Of a DNA stretch of 64,000 nt, positions 25,701 through 34,225 are shown one piece after another. The position numbers were made by a program, and so were the translations under genes. The notes under the pieces are model-generated. The model searched no databases. It saw only the letters and a program-made list of their open reading frames with translations, and was not told the DNA's origin. Each line of letters opens with the position of its first letter. The first letter of the stretch is position 1. Where the stretch lies: positions 7,505,501 through 7,569,500 of the forward strand of contig AP017424.1 of NCBI GenBank assembly GCA_002355495.1, given 5' to 3'. This DNA comes from Streptomyces laurentii (lineage in GTDB: Bacteria; Actinomycetota; Actinomycetes; Streptomycetales; Streptomycetaceae).

Positions 25701-26955
25701 GTCGTACGGTTCAGCTCCGCGTGGGCGGAGCGGACTTCTTCCTCTTCCTCGGCCGTCTCCTCGCCGGCGGTTCAGCTCCGCGTGGGCGGAGCGGACTTGA
25801 ACGGCTCGCTCCCGCCGCCACCGTGCGACGGTTCAGCTCCGCGTGGGCGGAGCGGACACCAGACGGGCGTAGCGGTTGCCGAGCTGTCGCGGTTCAGCTC
25901 CGCGTGGGCGGAGCGGACCTGGTTGACCGCCACCGCGTAGGGCACGTGCTCGGTTCAGCTCCGCGTGGGCGGAGCGGACTCCCCGAGTCGAAGGTCGGCC
26001 AGCTCGATGCACGGTTCAGCTCCGCGTGGGCGGAGCGGACTTCCCCGGCCTCCTCCACGGACTCGGCTCCAGCGGTTCAGCTCCGCGTGGGCGGAGCGGA
26101 CCCGTGCCCGCCGATGACCCCCGGGGTGCCTATCGGTTCAGCTCCGCGTGGGCGGAGCGGACTACTACCTCTCCCCGAACAAGACCGCCGAGGACGGTTC
26201 AGCTCCGCGTGGGCGGAGCGGACCCCAAAGACAACAATCCAGGTCGTCAGGACTTCGGTTCAGCTCCGCGTGGGCGGAGCGGACAAACTGAGACCGCGCC
26301 GCCACCGCATGGACATCGGTTCAGCTCCGCGTGGGCGGAGCGGACGCGATCGGCACCCCGGCCCTCGCCGAGATCCGCGGTTCAGCTCCGCGTGGGCGGA
26401 GCGGACGGTCTCGCGGATCGTGGCGGCCGGTCCCGCTCCGGTTCAGCTCCGCGTGGGCGGAGCGGACGAGGGGCGTCGACCGGCCGACCGGCCGACCTTC
26501 GGTTCAGCTCCGCGTGGGCGGAGCGGACGCCAAGGCCCTCGACGGCGCGCTCGTCGTGGACGGTTCAGCTCCGCGTGGGCGGAGCGGACACGCAGTGCTG
26601 CCAGCCGATCGCCTCCTGACGCGGTTCAGCTCCGCGTGGGCGGAGCGGACACCAATCCTGAGTGGCCTGGTAACCGGATGGTCGGTTCAGCTCCGCGTGG
26701 GCGGAGCGGACTGCAGGACGGACCCCAGCAGCGCTTCCTCCGCCGGTTCAGCTCCGCGTGGGCGGAGCGGACATCTCCACGCCGGTCTGGGTGGCCAGAG
26801 TCTGCGGTTCAGCTCCGCGTGGGCGGAGCGGACGGCCGGGGGCCGCATGAGAGTCAGAAAGGGTGCGGTTCAGCTCCGCGTGGGCGGAGCGGACTCCCCA
26901 CCTCTGCCTTACACTCGGCGGTGGACCGGTTCAGCTCCGCGTGGGCGGAGCGGAC
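22719..26955 (-). CRISPR. CRISPR array 1, type I-E, about 70 repeats
   Basis: A 29-base repeat at a 61-base period, so spacers are about 32 bases; periodicity gives 70 repeats and 69 spacers. The canonical orientation is the minus strand: the repeat starts GTCCGCTCCGCCCACG and ends GCTGAACCG, with a CTCCGC/GCGGAG stem. Degenerate repeats (22719, 22780, 22841, 22902) lie at the low-coordinate end, marking it as the old, leader-distal end. One repeat at 24915-24942 lacks a G and is 28 bases long. The leader is at 26956 onward. Long frames that translate across the array are artefacts of the 61-base period. Confidence 0.97.
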
Positions 26956-27126
26956 CCTTCGTGACCTGGTGGTTTTTCCGGGCTTTGCAGGTTCTTTGCC
27001 TGGTTCGGCGGAGGCCGTGTTCCGACCTTACCTCGTGCTCGGTGTGAGCTTCCCGGGGGTGAGGCCGGTGGCGCGGGGGATTGATGCTCCTATTGACAGT
27101 CAAGGGAGCCGAGAACCTGATGGTGG
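26956..27126 (-). promoter_or_regulatory. Leader of CRISPR array 1
   Basis: Reading the minus strand toward the first repeat: GCAAAGCCCGGAAAAACC, then CCAGGTCACGAAGG and the repeat. The array 2 leader has GCAAACC...GAAAA...CCAGGTCGCGAAGA in the same place. The shared block is the likely Cas1-Cas2 docking site, and the region should hold the array promoter. No IHF-type site was recognised. Confidence 0.75.
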
Positions 27127-27555
27127 TCAGGTTCGGTAGGGGTAAAGAGCGACGCTTTTCGTTCCGATGCTGATTTCCGCCCAGGACTCGTCCATGCTGC
27201 TGGGGATGGGTGATGCCAGGTCGAACAGCACGGACCAGTGACCCATCTGGAGATAGGCGGCTCCGTCGTCGGTCAGGTGAAGGCGGCCACGCATGATCAC
27301 CCGGTCGCCTTCCTGCCGGAGCTCCGGCTCGGTGGCAGCGGCCGGCCGGGTGTTCTGGCCCCAGTTGATGTCCGCGTCGACGGTCCATTCGATGAGGTGC
27401 TGGCCATCGGCTTCTCGCGGATCACCGCGCCAGAGCACCACGGCGGACCCGATGGGAGTGTGAACCCGAACTGTCATGTGCTGCTGCCGGGCCTGCGGCA
27501 GGCTCTCTGTGCGGACGAACATCGCCTCATCATCCATGACGTCACGGCCCGCCAC
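27127..27555 (-). CDS. Conserved-looking hypothetical protein upstream of array 1
   Basis: Up to 142 residues from GTG 27555; ATG 27537 or ATG 27477 (MTVRVHTPIGSAVVLWRGD) are alternative starts. Mixed alpha/beta with no signal or membrane segment, and it ends SIGTKSVALYPYRT. It is transcribed into the array 1 leader. I do not recognise a family. It lies between the leader and the IS110 element, so its promoter and perhaps an upstream partner may have been displaced by the insertion. Confidence 0.5.
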   Translation of the reverse strand: MAGRDVMDDEAMFVRTESLPQARQQHMTVRVHTPIGSAVVLWRGDPREADGQHLIEWTVDADINWGQNTRPAAATEPELRQEGDRVIMRGRLHLTDDGAAYLQMGHWSVLFDLASPIPSSMDESWAEISIGTKSVALYPYRT

Positions 27556-27579
27556 CGTGGAGTTGTCGGGCTGCCGAGG

Positions 27580-28793
27580 TCAAGCGGCGGTGAGCCAGTC
27601 CCGGTAGGCGCCTGCGAGGTCATCGTCGCGGCGTGTGCCGCGTTCGATGCAGGAGATTACGGCCGGCCAGACGCCGAAGTGCTCGGCGACGGTGGTCAGG
27701 GTGATGTTCTTGGCCTGGCGTGCGGGCCGGAGGTCGGAGACGTCCGGGACGCTGACCGGTGTGGTGAGGTAGCGGAAGATCTCCCGGGCGATCGCGCGCT
27801 TGAGCAGGCGGATGATCTCCTTCTTCGTGCGTCCGGCGGCGGTCTGCCGGGCGACGTATTCGCGGGTGCGGGCGTCGCTGGACATGCGGACGAGAGCGAT
27901 GCGGTAGAGGGCCGAGTTCGCTCCGCGGTCGCCGCCGCGGGAGAGGCGGTGGCGGTTGGTTCTGCCGCTGGAGGCGGGGACGGGCGCGACGCCGCAGAGG
28001 GCCGCGAAGGATGCCTCGGTGCGCAGCCGGTCGGGGTTTCCTCCGGCGGTGACCAGGAGCTGGGCCGCGGTGTCGGGGCCGACACCGAACGCGGCGCGCA
28101 GGCCGGGGTTGTGCTCGGTGGCGGCGGTGTCCAGGGCGGCGGTGAGGGCGTCGTGTTCCGCGGTCAGGGCTTGGACCCGGCGGGCGAGGGTCTTCAGGGC
28201 GGTCAGGAGGGCGACGCGCGGTCCGTCGCCGGTGGGACGGAGTCGAGCGATGGCGTCGACCTGCGTTTTGCCGCGCAGGGCGGTGTACTTGACGCGGATA
28301 TCGTCCGGGGGGTGATGAGGATGTGCGCGATCTGGTTCAGGGTGGCGGTCCGGGCCTTGACTGCGGACCTGGCGGCGTTGTGTAACGCGCGTATGCCGCT
28401 GACGGTGTCGTCCTTGGGAATGACCGTTGCACGCCCGGACAGCGCAGCGCGGGCGGCTGCGTAGGCGTCGATGGGATCGGACTTGCCGATCCGGCGCCGT
28501 TCGGCCTTGTCGGGCCGGTTGACCTCGATCACGGTCAGGCCCGCGTGGCGGGCAGCGCGGGTGAACCCCAGGCCGTAGGAGGAGGTGCCCTCGACGCCGA
28601 CGGCGGTCACGGTGCCATGGGCGTTCAGGAACGCGATCGCCGCAGCGTATCCGGCTGCGGTGGTGGGGAACTCGGCGTCGGCGACGTGGCCGCCCCGGTC
28701 GGTGATGACAGCGACGTGGATCGTGTCCGCATGGGAGTCCACTCCGCCGAACACCGCATCCAGTTCTGCGGCGGGCGTGATCGTCACGGTCAT
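27580..28793 (-). CDS. IS110-family transposase (one-base frameshift)
   Basis: As restored, 404 residues from ATG 28793. The N-terminal RuvC-like DEDD domain has VFGGVDSHADTIHVAVITD and VGVEGTSSYGLGF, then NRPDKAERRRIGKSDPIDAY. The C-terminal Tnp_20 domain has VGPDTAAQLLVTAGGNPDRLRTEASFAALCG with the catalytic serine region PVPASSGRTNRHRLSRGGDR, and a helix-turn-helix tail. The frame breaks at the G-run 28307-28312 (plus strand), and one more base joins both halves. IS110 elements are now known to use an element-encoded bridge RNA. Confidence 0.8.
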
Positions 28794-29192
28794 CCTGTCA
28801 GCTGCCTTCCCGAGCCGGAGGTGGCACCGGCCGGGTGGGTCAGACAGGACATTGAGGGGGCCTGTGGCCAAGCTCCTATCAGGTCATGTTCCACCTGGCC
28901 GGAGCCATGGAGAACGGGTCCCGGTGGCCGGACAGAACAGTCGCAGGACAGTCCAGCAGGACGTCAGTCAGACCCTGAGCCACGACCACCGGAACCCGCC
29001 ACGAGTATCAATGTCAGACCCCCCTTCTAGTGTGGGCTGGATCGGAGGCCAAGTGTGATCGTGTAGGGCTTTGGCCACGGCTTGGATCATTACCGCGCAA
29101 CGCTTTAGTCTCCGAGACCTCGCAGGGTTCTCCTTCGTAACTTCCCTGCTGAGATGTGTTTTTGATGTCGTTTCAGCTATGGAGGGAAGGGC
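28794..29192. other. Non-coding flank: IS110 end (possible bridge-RNA region) and cas8e promoter
   Basis: About 400 bases without a convincing gene. The part next to the transposase start (to about 29030) is where IS110-family elements keep their non-coding left end and bridge RNA. From about 29040 to 29190 it is more AT-rich and should contain the cas8e promoter. The exact element boundary cannot be set because IS110 elements lack inverted repeats. Confidence 0.4.
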
Positions 29193-30751
29193 ATGGTTGA
29201 GGTCGTCGATATGCGGTTTCCCCGCGTCCGTGTCCGGGTGCGATCCGATGCCGACGCCGACGAGGTCGCGGACTTGCTGCCTGGGGCGGCGCCCGGTGCG
29301 TGGGTGATGGCGCCGCTTCCGGCGGCGGTGGCGGGGCTGCATCTGCTGGACGCCTACCTGCCGGTCAATCCCGCAGCGGAGGCGGTGATCCGCCGTCTCG
29401 TGGCCGCCTGCGTTGCCCGGATCAGCGGTCTGGACCACGGCAACAAGGACGAGTGGGAGGACCGACTCGACGCGCTTCTCAAGACACGATGTCTCGAACG
29501 GGAGGCGGTGGACGCCTACTTCGACAAGCACGTGTTCGATCTTGCCGATCCCGTGCGGCCGTTCCTGCAGCATCCCGCGCTGGCCGCGGAATGCAGCAAG
29601 CCGGCCGCTCCCGGGAAGCTGCACTTCGACCGGGCGGCGGGGAACAACGCCGTGTGGTGGGACCACACCCCGCAGGACACTCCGATGGACCTGGACACCG
29701 CGTTCGAGGGGATCATGCTGTGGCGCGGGTACGGGCCCTGCGGGACTGGCGCGCAGCGTGACCACGGCGGGACGAACACCAAGAGCATGAAGGCCGGCCC
29801 GTACAGGAGCCTGGTGTCCTACTTTCCTGAGTGCCGTGACCTTTTCCTGTCGGCGCTGCTGTCCTGCCCCCCGCCCTGGACCTGGCCGTCCGGCCCCGGA
29901 CAGGACACCGCGCCGTGGGAAGAGGACGGGCCTGCCGACCCGATGGCCCCCGCCGTCCCGGCCGGCCCGATCGGTCTGCTGACCGCCCGTGCCGCACACC
30001 ACATCCTCGTGAACGTCACCGACAACCAGGTGTCGGAGTGCTGGGTGGCGTGGGGAACTCTCACCGATCTTCCCGTGGTCCGTGACCCGTTCGTCCTCGA
30101 CCGGGAGAAGGGCGGTCCGATGCGGGGCAGTCACCGGCGTGGCCTGTTGCGGGACTTCGACGCGCTGATCGCCGCCACCGACCCGTCGGTGAAGGCGCCG
30201 GCAGGTGTTCACCGGCCCGCCTGGATCGACGTGTACGCGCAGCTTTCCCGTGACCAGCTGGAAGCCATCGGCCCGGTGAGGGTCCGCGCTGTCGGCTACG
30301 ACCAGGACAAGCGCGAGATGGGCGACTCGATCGCCTACACGGCCACCACCCCGGAGACCCTGGCGGCCTGCCTCCCGGCCAGGGAACCGCGACGGGCCCG
30401 GATCGTCGCGATCGGCCGGCAAGACTGCGAACACGCGGAGCAGCACCTGCTGAGCCAACTGCGGTCGGCGTGGCGAAAGATCGACCCGGGCGCGAAGGTC
30501 ATCCCGTGGGAGGAGCAGGCGCAGACCGTGTTCTGGGACCGGTCCGACGACCTCTTCTGGAACGCGGTGCGCACGGTCACGGACCCGGCCACTGAGCTGG
30601 CCGCGATGACGCTGACCGTCTACGACGAGGTGACCGCCGACATCGCGACCAGCATCGCCGGGTTCCTGCCCGTGGCCGAGCACCGCAAGTGGCTGCGCAT
30701 CGGGCTCGCGCTCCGCGATGGCCGTGTCCCCCGCCCAAGTCCCGCCGCTGA
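29193..30751 (+). CDS. cas8e: Type I-E Cascade large subunit Cas8e (Cse1/CasA)
   Basis: 519 residues as restored, from ATG 29193 with GGAGGGAAGG upstream. The Cse1 pattern is clear from about residue 75: VARISGLDHGNKDEWEDRLD, FDLADPVRPFLQHPAL, KLHFDRAAGNNAVWWDH and HGGTNTKSMKAGPYRSLVSY. The frame as read runs to 30917 over the start of cse2. One extra C in the run 30728-30732 gives an ending PPPKSRR and stop at 30751, 17 bases before cse2. The first about 40 residues lack the usual DxPWIPV opening, which is odd. It recognises the PAM and recruits Cas3. Confidence 0.9.
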
Positions 30752-30768
30752 ACCACGGAGGAACCCTC

Positions 30769-31377
30769 ATGACCACCACCACGCCCGAGACCGGCCGGGG
30801 GCGCGGCGACTCGTTCATGCGCGTTGTCCGCAGGGCCTGCTCCACTCCCGCCGGACGGTCCGATCTGCGACGGGGCCTGAACATCGTCCTGGCCGACCTG
30901 GAACACCCCACGGGTGATGCCGGCGAATCCCGCTGGCCGCTCTATACCCACCTCATGGCCGCCGGCTACCAGCCGCCCGCGACCGCCAACGCGGAGCTTC
31001 CCCGACTGCTCGTCGCGGCCCTCTACGCCACCCACGACGCACCCAACCCACGCACCTTCGAGACGACCGGGGCAGCGCCCGAAGCCCCGTTCAAGCCGTG
31101 GCACAACCTCGGCTGGTCGTTCGCGACCGCGTGCCACCGCGGCGTCATGACCCGCGACAACGCGACCGGCACCCTTGGCTACCTGGCCGAGCTCGACCAG
31201 ACCACCCTCCAGCGGGAGATCCCGGCCGTGGTGGAACGGCTGCGGTCCGCGAAGGTCCGCATCATCTGGCCCCTGCTCTTGAAAGACCTGCTGCGCTGGC
31301 CTCACCAGCCCGCGCAGGTCCGTCTCGACTGGGCCCGCAGTTTTCACAGCACCGACAGCGAGGAGACCGTCAAGTGA
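30769..31377 (+). CDS. cse2: Type I-E Cascade small subunit Cse2 (Cas11e/CasB)
   Basis: 202 residues from ATG 30769, with CGGAGGAA 5 bases upstream; an in-frame ATG at 30718 is less likely. Helical protein with STPAGRSDLRRGLNIVLADL, PRLLVAALYATH, KPWHNLGWSFA and IIWPLLLKDLLRWPHQPAQV, which fit Cse2. Two copies stabilise the non-target strand in Cascade. It ends in a GTGA overlap with the start of cas7e. Confidence 0.93.
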   Translation: MTTTTPETGRGRGDSFMRVVRRACSTPAGRSDLRRGLNIVLADLEHPTGDAGESRWPLYTHLMAAGYQPPATANAELPRLLVAALYATHDAPNPRTFETTGAAPEAPFKPWHNLGWSFATACHRGVMTRDNATGTLGYLAELDQTTLQREIPAVVERLRSAKVRIIWPLLLKDLLRWPHQPAQVRLDWARSFHSTDSEETVK

Positions 31378-32667
31378 CCAGCATCAGCCTTCCCGTGCCG
31401 TCCACCTGGACCTGGCGCAGATCCAGGCGACGCCGTATGCGTCGGCCAATCGAGGGCGGAACGGGGCTCCGAAAAGCGCCGTGATCGGCGGCGTGCTGCG
31501 TGGCCGTGAGTCCTCGCAGCACGAGAAGTACCACCAGCGCGGCACCGTCCAGGAGATCCTCGGCGTGAAGGCGTTTCGCAGTCGCGGCACCACGCTGTCG
31601 GCGACGGCGCAGCTGGTTGAGCGTGGCTGGGACGAAGACGAGGCGTTGACCGCCGTGCAGATGCTGTTGCTGTCCTGTCAGGTGAAGGGAGTGGGCATCG
31701 CCGACAACGGCGGCACGAACGTGCTGCTGTTCCTCCCCGAGGGCGCGGTCACCGAACTTGCCGACCTGGCCGACCGGCACCGCACCGAGTTTGCCCCGTT
31801 CATCGCCCAGGCCCACGCCGAACTCGCCAAGGCCGCGCAGAAGAAGACGAAGGCCAAGACGAAGGACGGCGATACGGAGACGGCGCCCGCTGAGGACGAC
31901 GAGCCGGAGGAGGACACCAACCGCACGCAGATCCTGACCGCCCAGGCCAAGAAGATCACCGACAAGAAGGGCGGGTTCCTCACCAAGGACGACACCCTGT
32001 CCCTGCTGCGGACCCGCAACGCCGTCATCGCCGCCTACGGCCGGATGCTCGCCAACGAGCCCGGCTCCACCGTCGAGTCGGCCATCCAGACCGCACACGC
32101 CTTCTCCACACATGCAATTACCACACAAATCGATAGTTACACCGCGGTCGACGACATCCTCAAGGAACTCGGAGAAGCCTCCGGCGCCGGCCACCTCGGC
32201 GAGCAGCGCTACAACAGCACCACCCTCTACCGCTACTCCACCCTCAACATCACCAAGCTGATCGGCAACCTCGACGGCGACCACACCACCGCCCGCGACG
32301 TCGCCGAAGCGTTCCTGCGCTCCGTCGTCGCCCACCGCAACGCCGGCAAGGTGTCCGCCACTGCCCCCCACACCGTCCCCACCTCCTCTACGCCGCCGTA
32401 CGCACCGACCGGCCCGTCAACCTCGCCGGCGCGTTCGAGGAGCCCGTGCCCGCCACCGCGACCGGCGGCTACCTCACCGCCAGCGCGACCCGCCTCGACA
32501 CCCACGCCGGCGCGCACCACCGATTCCTCGGCGTGAAGGGGATCGCCGGCCACGCCCACGTCACACTCGCCGACCAGGAGTTCACCCACCTCGGCGACCG
32601 GGCCGACAACTTCGACGAGTTCGTGACCACCACCCTGGCCACCATCGACAAGGCCATCACAGGATGA
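31374..32667 (+). CDS. cas7e: Type I-E Cascade backbone Cas7e (Cse4/CasC), two one-base frameshifts
   Basis: About 431 residues as restored, from GTG 31374. The N-terminus should read TSISLPRAVHLDLAQIQATP then YASANRGRNGAPKSAVIGG, needing one C in 31392-31394. The middle (RVLRGRESSQHEKYHQRGT-like block to LDGDHTTARDVAEAFLRSVV) is intact; it carries a Lys/Glu-rich insert near residues 150-180. A second C is needed in 32377-32380 to join TAPHTVPHLLYAAVRTDRPV with LAGAFEEPVPATATGGYL and the end DKAITG at 32667. Six copies coat the crRNA in I-E Cascade. Confidence 0.88.
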
Positions 32668-33412
32668 GCAACGGCCTGATCATGCACCTGTCCGGGCCGT
32701 TCCAGTCCTACGGCGGACCCGCCCAGACCAACCTCCGCCCCACCTACCGGCAGCCCACCCGCTCCGCGCTCACCGGAATGATCGCCTGCTGCCTCGGCCG
32801 AGAACGCGACGCCGACAACACCGACCTCGCCCAGCTCTCCTACACCATCCGCGTCGACAGACCCGGCACGATCCTTGCCGACTTCCATACCGTCGGCGGC
32901 AACCACGACTCCGTGTTCGGACTCACGACCGCCGAAGGCAAGACGCGTGACGCCCCGATCGTCTCCACCCGCTACTACCTCAACGACGCCGCGTTCACCC
33001 TCGCCGTCACCGGCCCCACCCCCATCCTCGACCTCACCGCACAAGCACTCACCCACCCGGTCTGGGCCCCCTACCTCGGCCGCCGCTCCTGCCCCCCGGA
33101 CACCCCCTCCTCCTCACCCGCAGCAACCACGCCCTCGAAGACCTCGACCACATCCCCCTCCACCGCCCCACCACCCACCGCACCGGCCCCGTCACCTACG
33201 TCCACGACAGCGCCCCCACCCCCGCCGCCCCCAGCAGCAGCCAGCTCCACGACCAGCCCGTCCCCGGCCACCACCGGGCATGGACCACGCGGCCCATCTG
33301 GGAACAGCAGCGCACCATCCCCGCACCCAACGGCGGCCTCGGAACCGCCTGGCTGAACGCAGTCGCCGACCACCTCGGCATCCCCACCCCGGTCAAGGAG
33401 GACCACCCGTGA
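32664..33412 (+). CDS. cas5e: Type I-E Cascade subunit Cas5e (CasD), one-base frameshift
   Basis: 249 residues as restored; ATG 32664 overlaps cas7e by 4 bases. Begins MSNGLIMHLSGPFQSYGGPA, the Cas5 N-terminal RRM strand, then TRSALTGMIACCLGRERD and DFHTVGGNHDSVFG. As read, it leaves frame at 33103-33107. One extra C gives TPLLLTRSNHALEDLDHIPL and the end at 33412. It caps the 5' handle of the crRNA. Confidence 0.88.
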
Positions 33413-34185
33413 CCACCCTCACCACCACCCGGCTGACCCTCGCCCGGATCCGCCTCAACCCCGCCTCCCGCGCCGCCCACCGCGACCTCGTCAACCCGGC
33501 CGAGATGCACCGCACCACCATGAACCTCATCGACCGCGAAGACGGAAACCCCACCGCCCGCCACGACGCACACCTCCTCCACCGCATCGACCGCGACCCG
33601 GCCGGCCCGACTCTCCTCCTCCAGGCCACCGTCCCCTTCCACCTCGACCGGCTCCCCGACGACTACGCCCTCACCGCCGAACAGCGCGACGCCACCCCCG
33701 TTCTCGAGTGGATCACCGAAGGCCGCACCGTCCAGTACCGCATCCACGCCAACCCCACCATCTGCCTCCGCGACCCCGCCGCTATCCGGGAGGAAGCCGA
33801 CCGCCGCGCCGAGTCCGCCGTCAAAGACGGCAAAACCTATGTGGAAGCCACCCGCATCCGCGAAGCGTTCCTGGAACTGGCCGCCCGGCAGGCCGCCAAG
33901 CGCCGCGGCGTCAACCTCCCCGCCACCAAAGAGAATGTCACCGCCTGGTGGACGCGGACTGCCACCACGAGCGGTCTCCGCCCCGAACTCATCACCGACA
34001 TCCCCCTTCCCCGCATCAACGCCACCACCAGCAACACCAAACCCATCACCCTGCGCGCCACCGCATTCGAGGGCATCGCCACAATCACCGACCCCGAAGC
34101 CACCCGAGCCGCCGTCACCAACGGCATCGGCAAAGGCCAGGCGTACGGTCTGGGCCTCCTCTCCCTCACCCCACAAGACGGATAA
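33409..34185 (+). CDS. cas6e: CRISPR pre-crRNA endoribonuclease Cas6e (Cse3/CasE)
   Basis: 258 residues from GTG 33409 in a GTGA overlap with cas5e. It has LTLARIRLNPASRAAHRDL, an early His in the AEMHRTTMNL stretch, and the C-terminal glycine-rich loop NGIGKGQAYGLGLLSLTP. No frame problem. It cuts each repeat transcript at the base of its hairpin. The array 2 leader starts 40 bases later, so the effector operon probably reads into array 2. Confidence 0.93.
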   Translation: MTTLTTTRLTLARIRLNPASRAAHRDLVNPAEMHRTTMNLIDREDGNPTARHDAHLLHRIDRDPAGPTLLLQATVPFHLDRLPDDYALTAEQRDATPVLEWITEGRTVQYRIHANPTICLRDPAAIREEADRRAESAVKDGKTYVEATRIREAFLELAARQAAKRRGVNLPATKENVTAWWTRTATTSGLRPELITDIPLPRINATTSNTKPITLRATAFEGIATITDPEATRAAVTNGIGKGQAYGLGLLSLTPQDG

Positions 34186-34225
34186 AGAAAACGCAAACCA
34201 CCCAGAAAACGCCAGGTCGCGAAGA
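34186..34225 (+). promoter_or_regulatory. Leader of CRISPR array 2
   Basis: Forty bases between the cas6e stop and the first repeat, A-rich (AAAGAAAACGCAAACC), ending CCAGGTCGCGAAGA. That block matches the array 1 leader next to its first repeat. The leader is unusually short and may overlap the end of cas6e. Confidence 0.7.

Noticed and set aside
22721..27139. Many long frames (up to 470 residues) rich in GSAPRGRSG, FSSAWAERT and VQLRVGGAD
   Set aside because: They are translations of the 29-base CRISPR repeat with a 61-base period, which steps through three frames; they are not proteins.
30752..30917. Cas8e extension overlapping cse2
   Set aside because: Arg/His-rich and out of family; it disappears if one C is added at 30728-30732, which gives a normal stop just before cse2.
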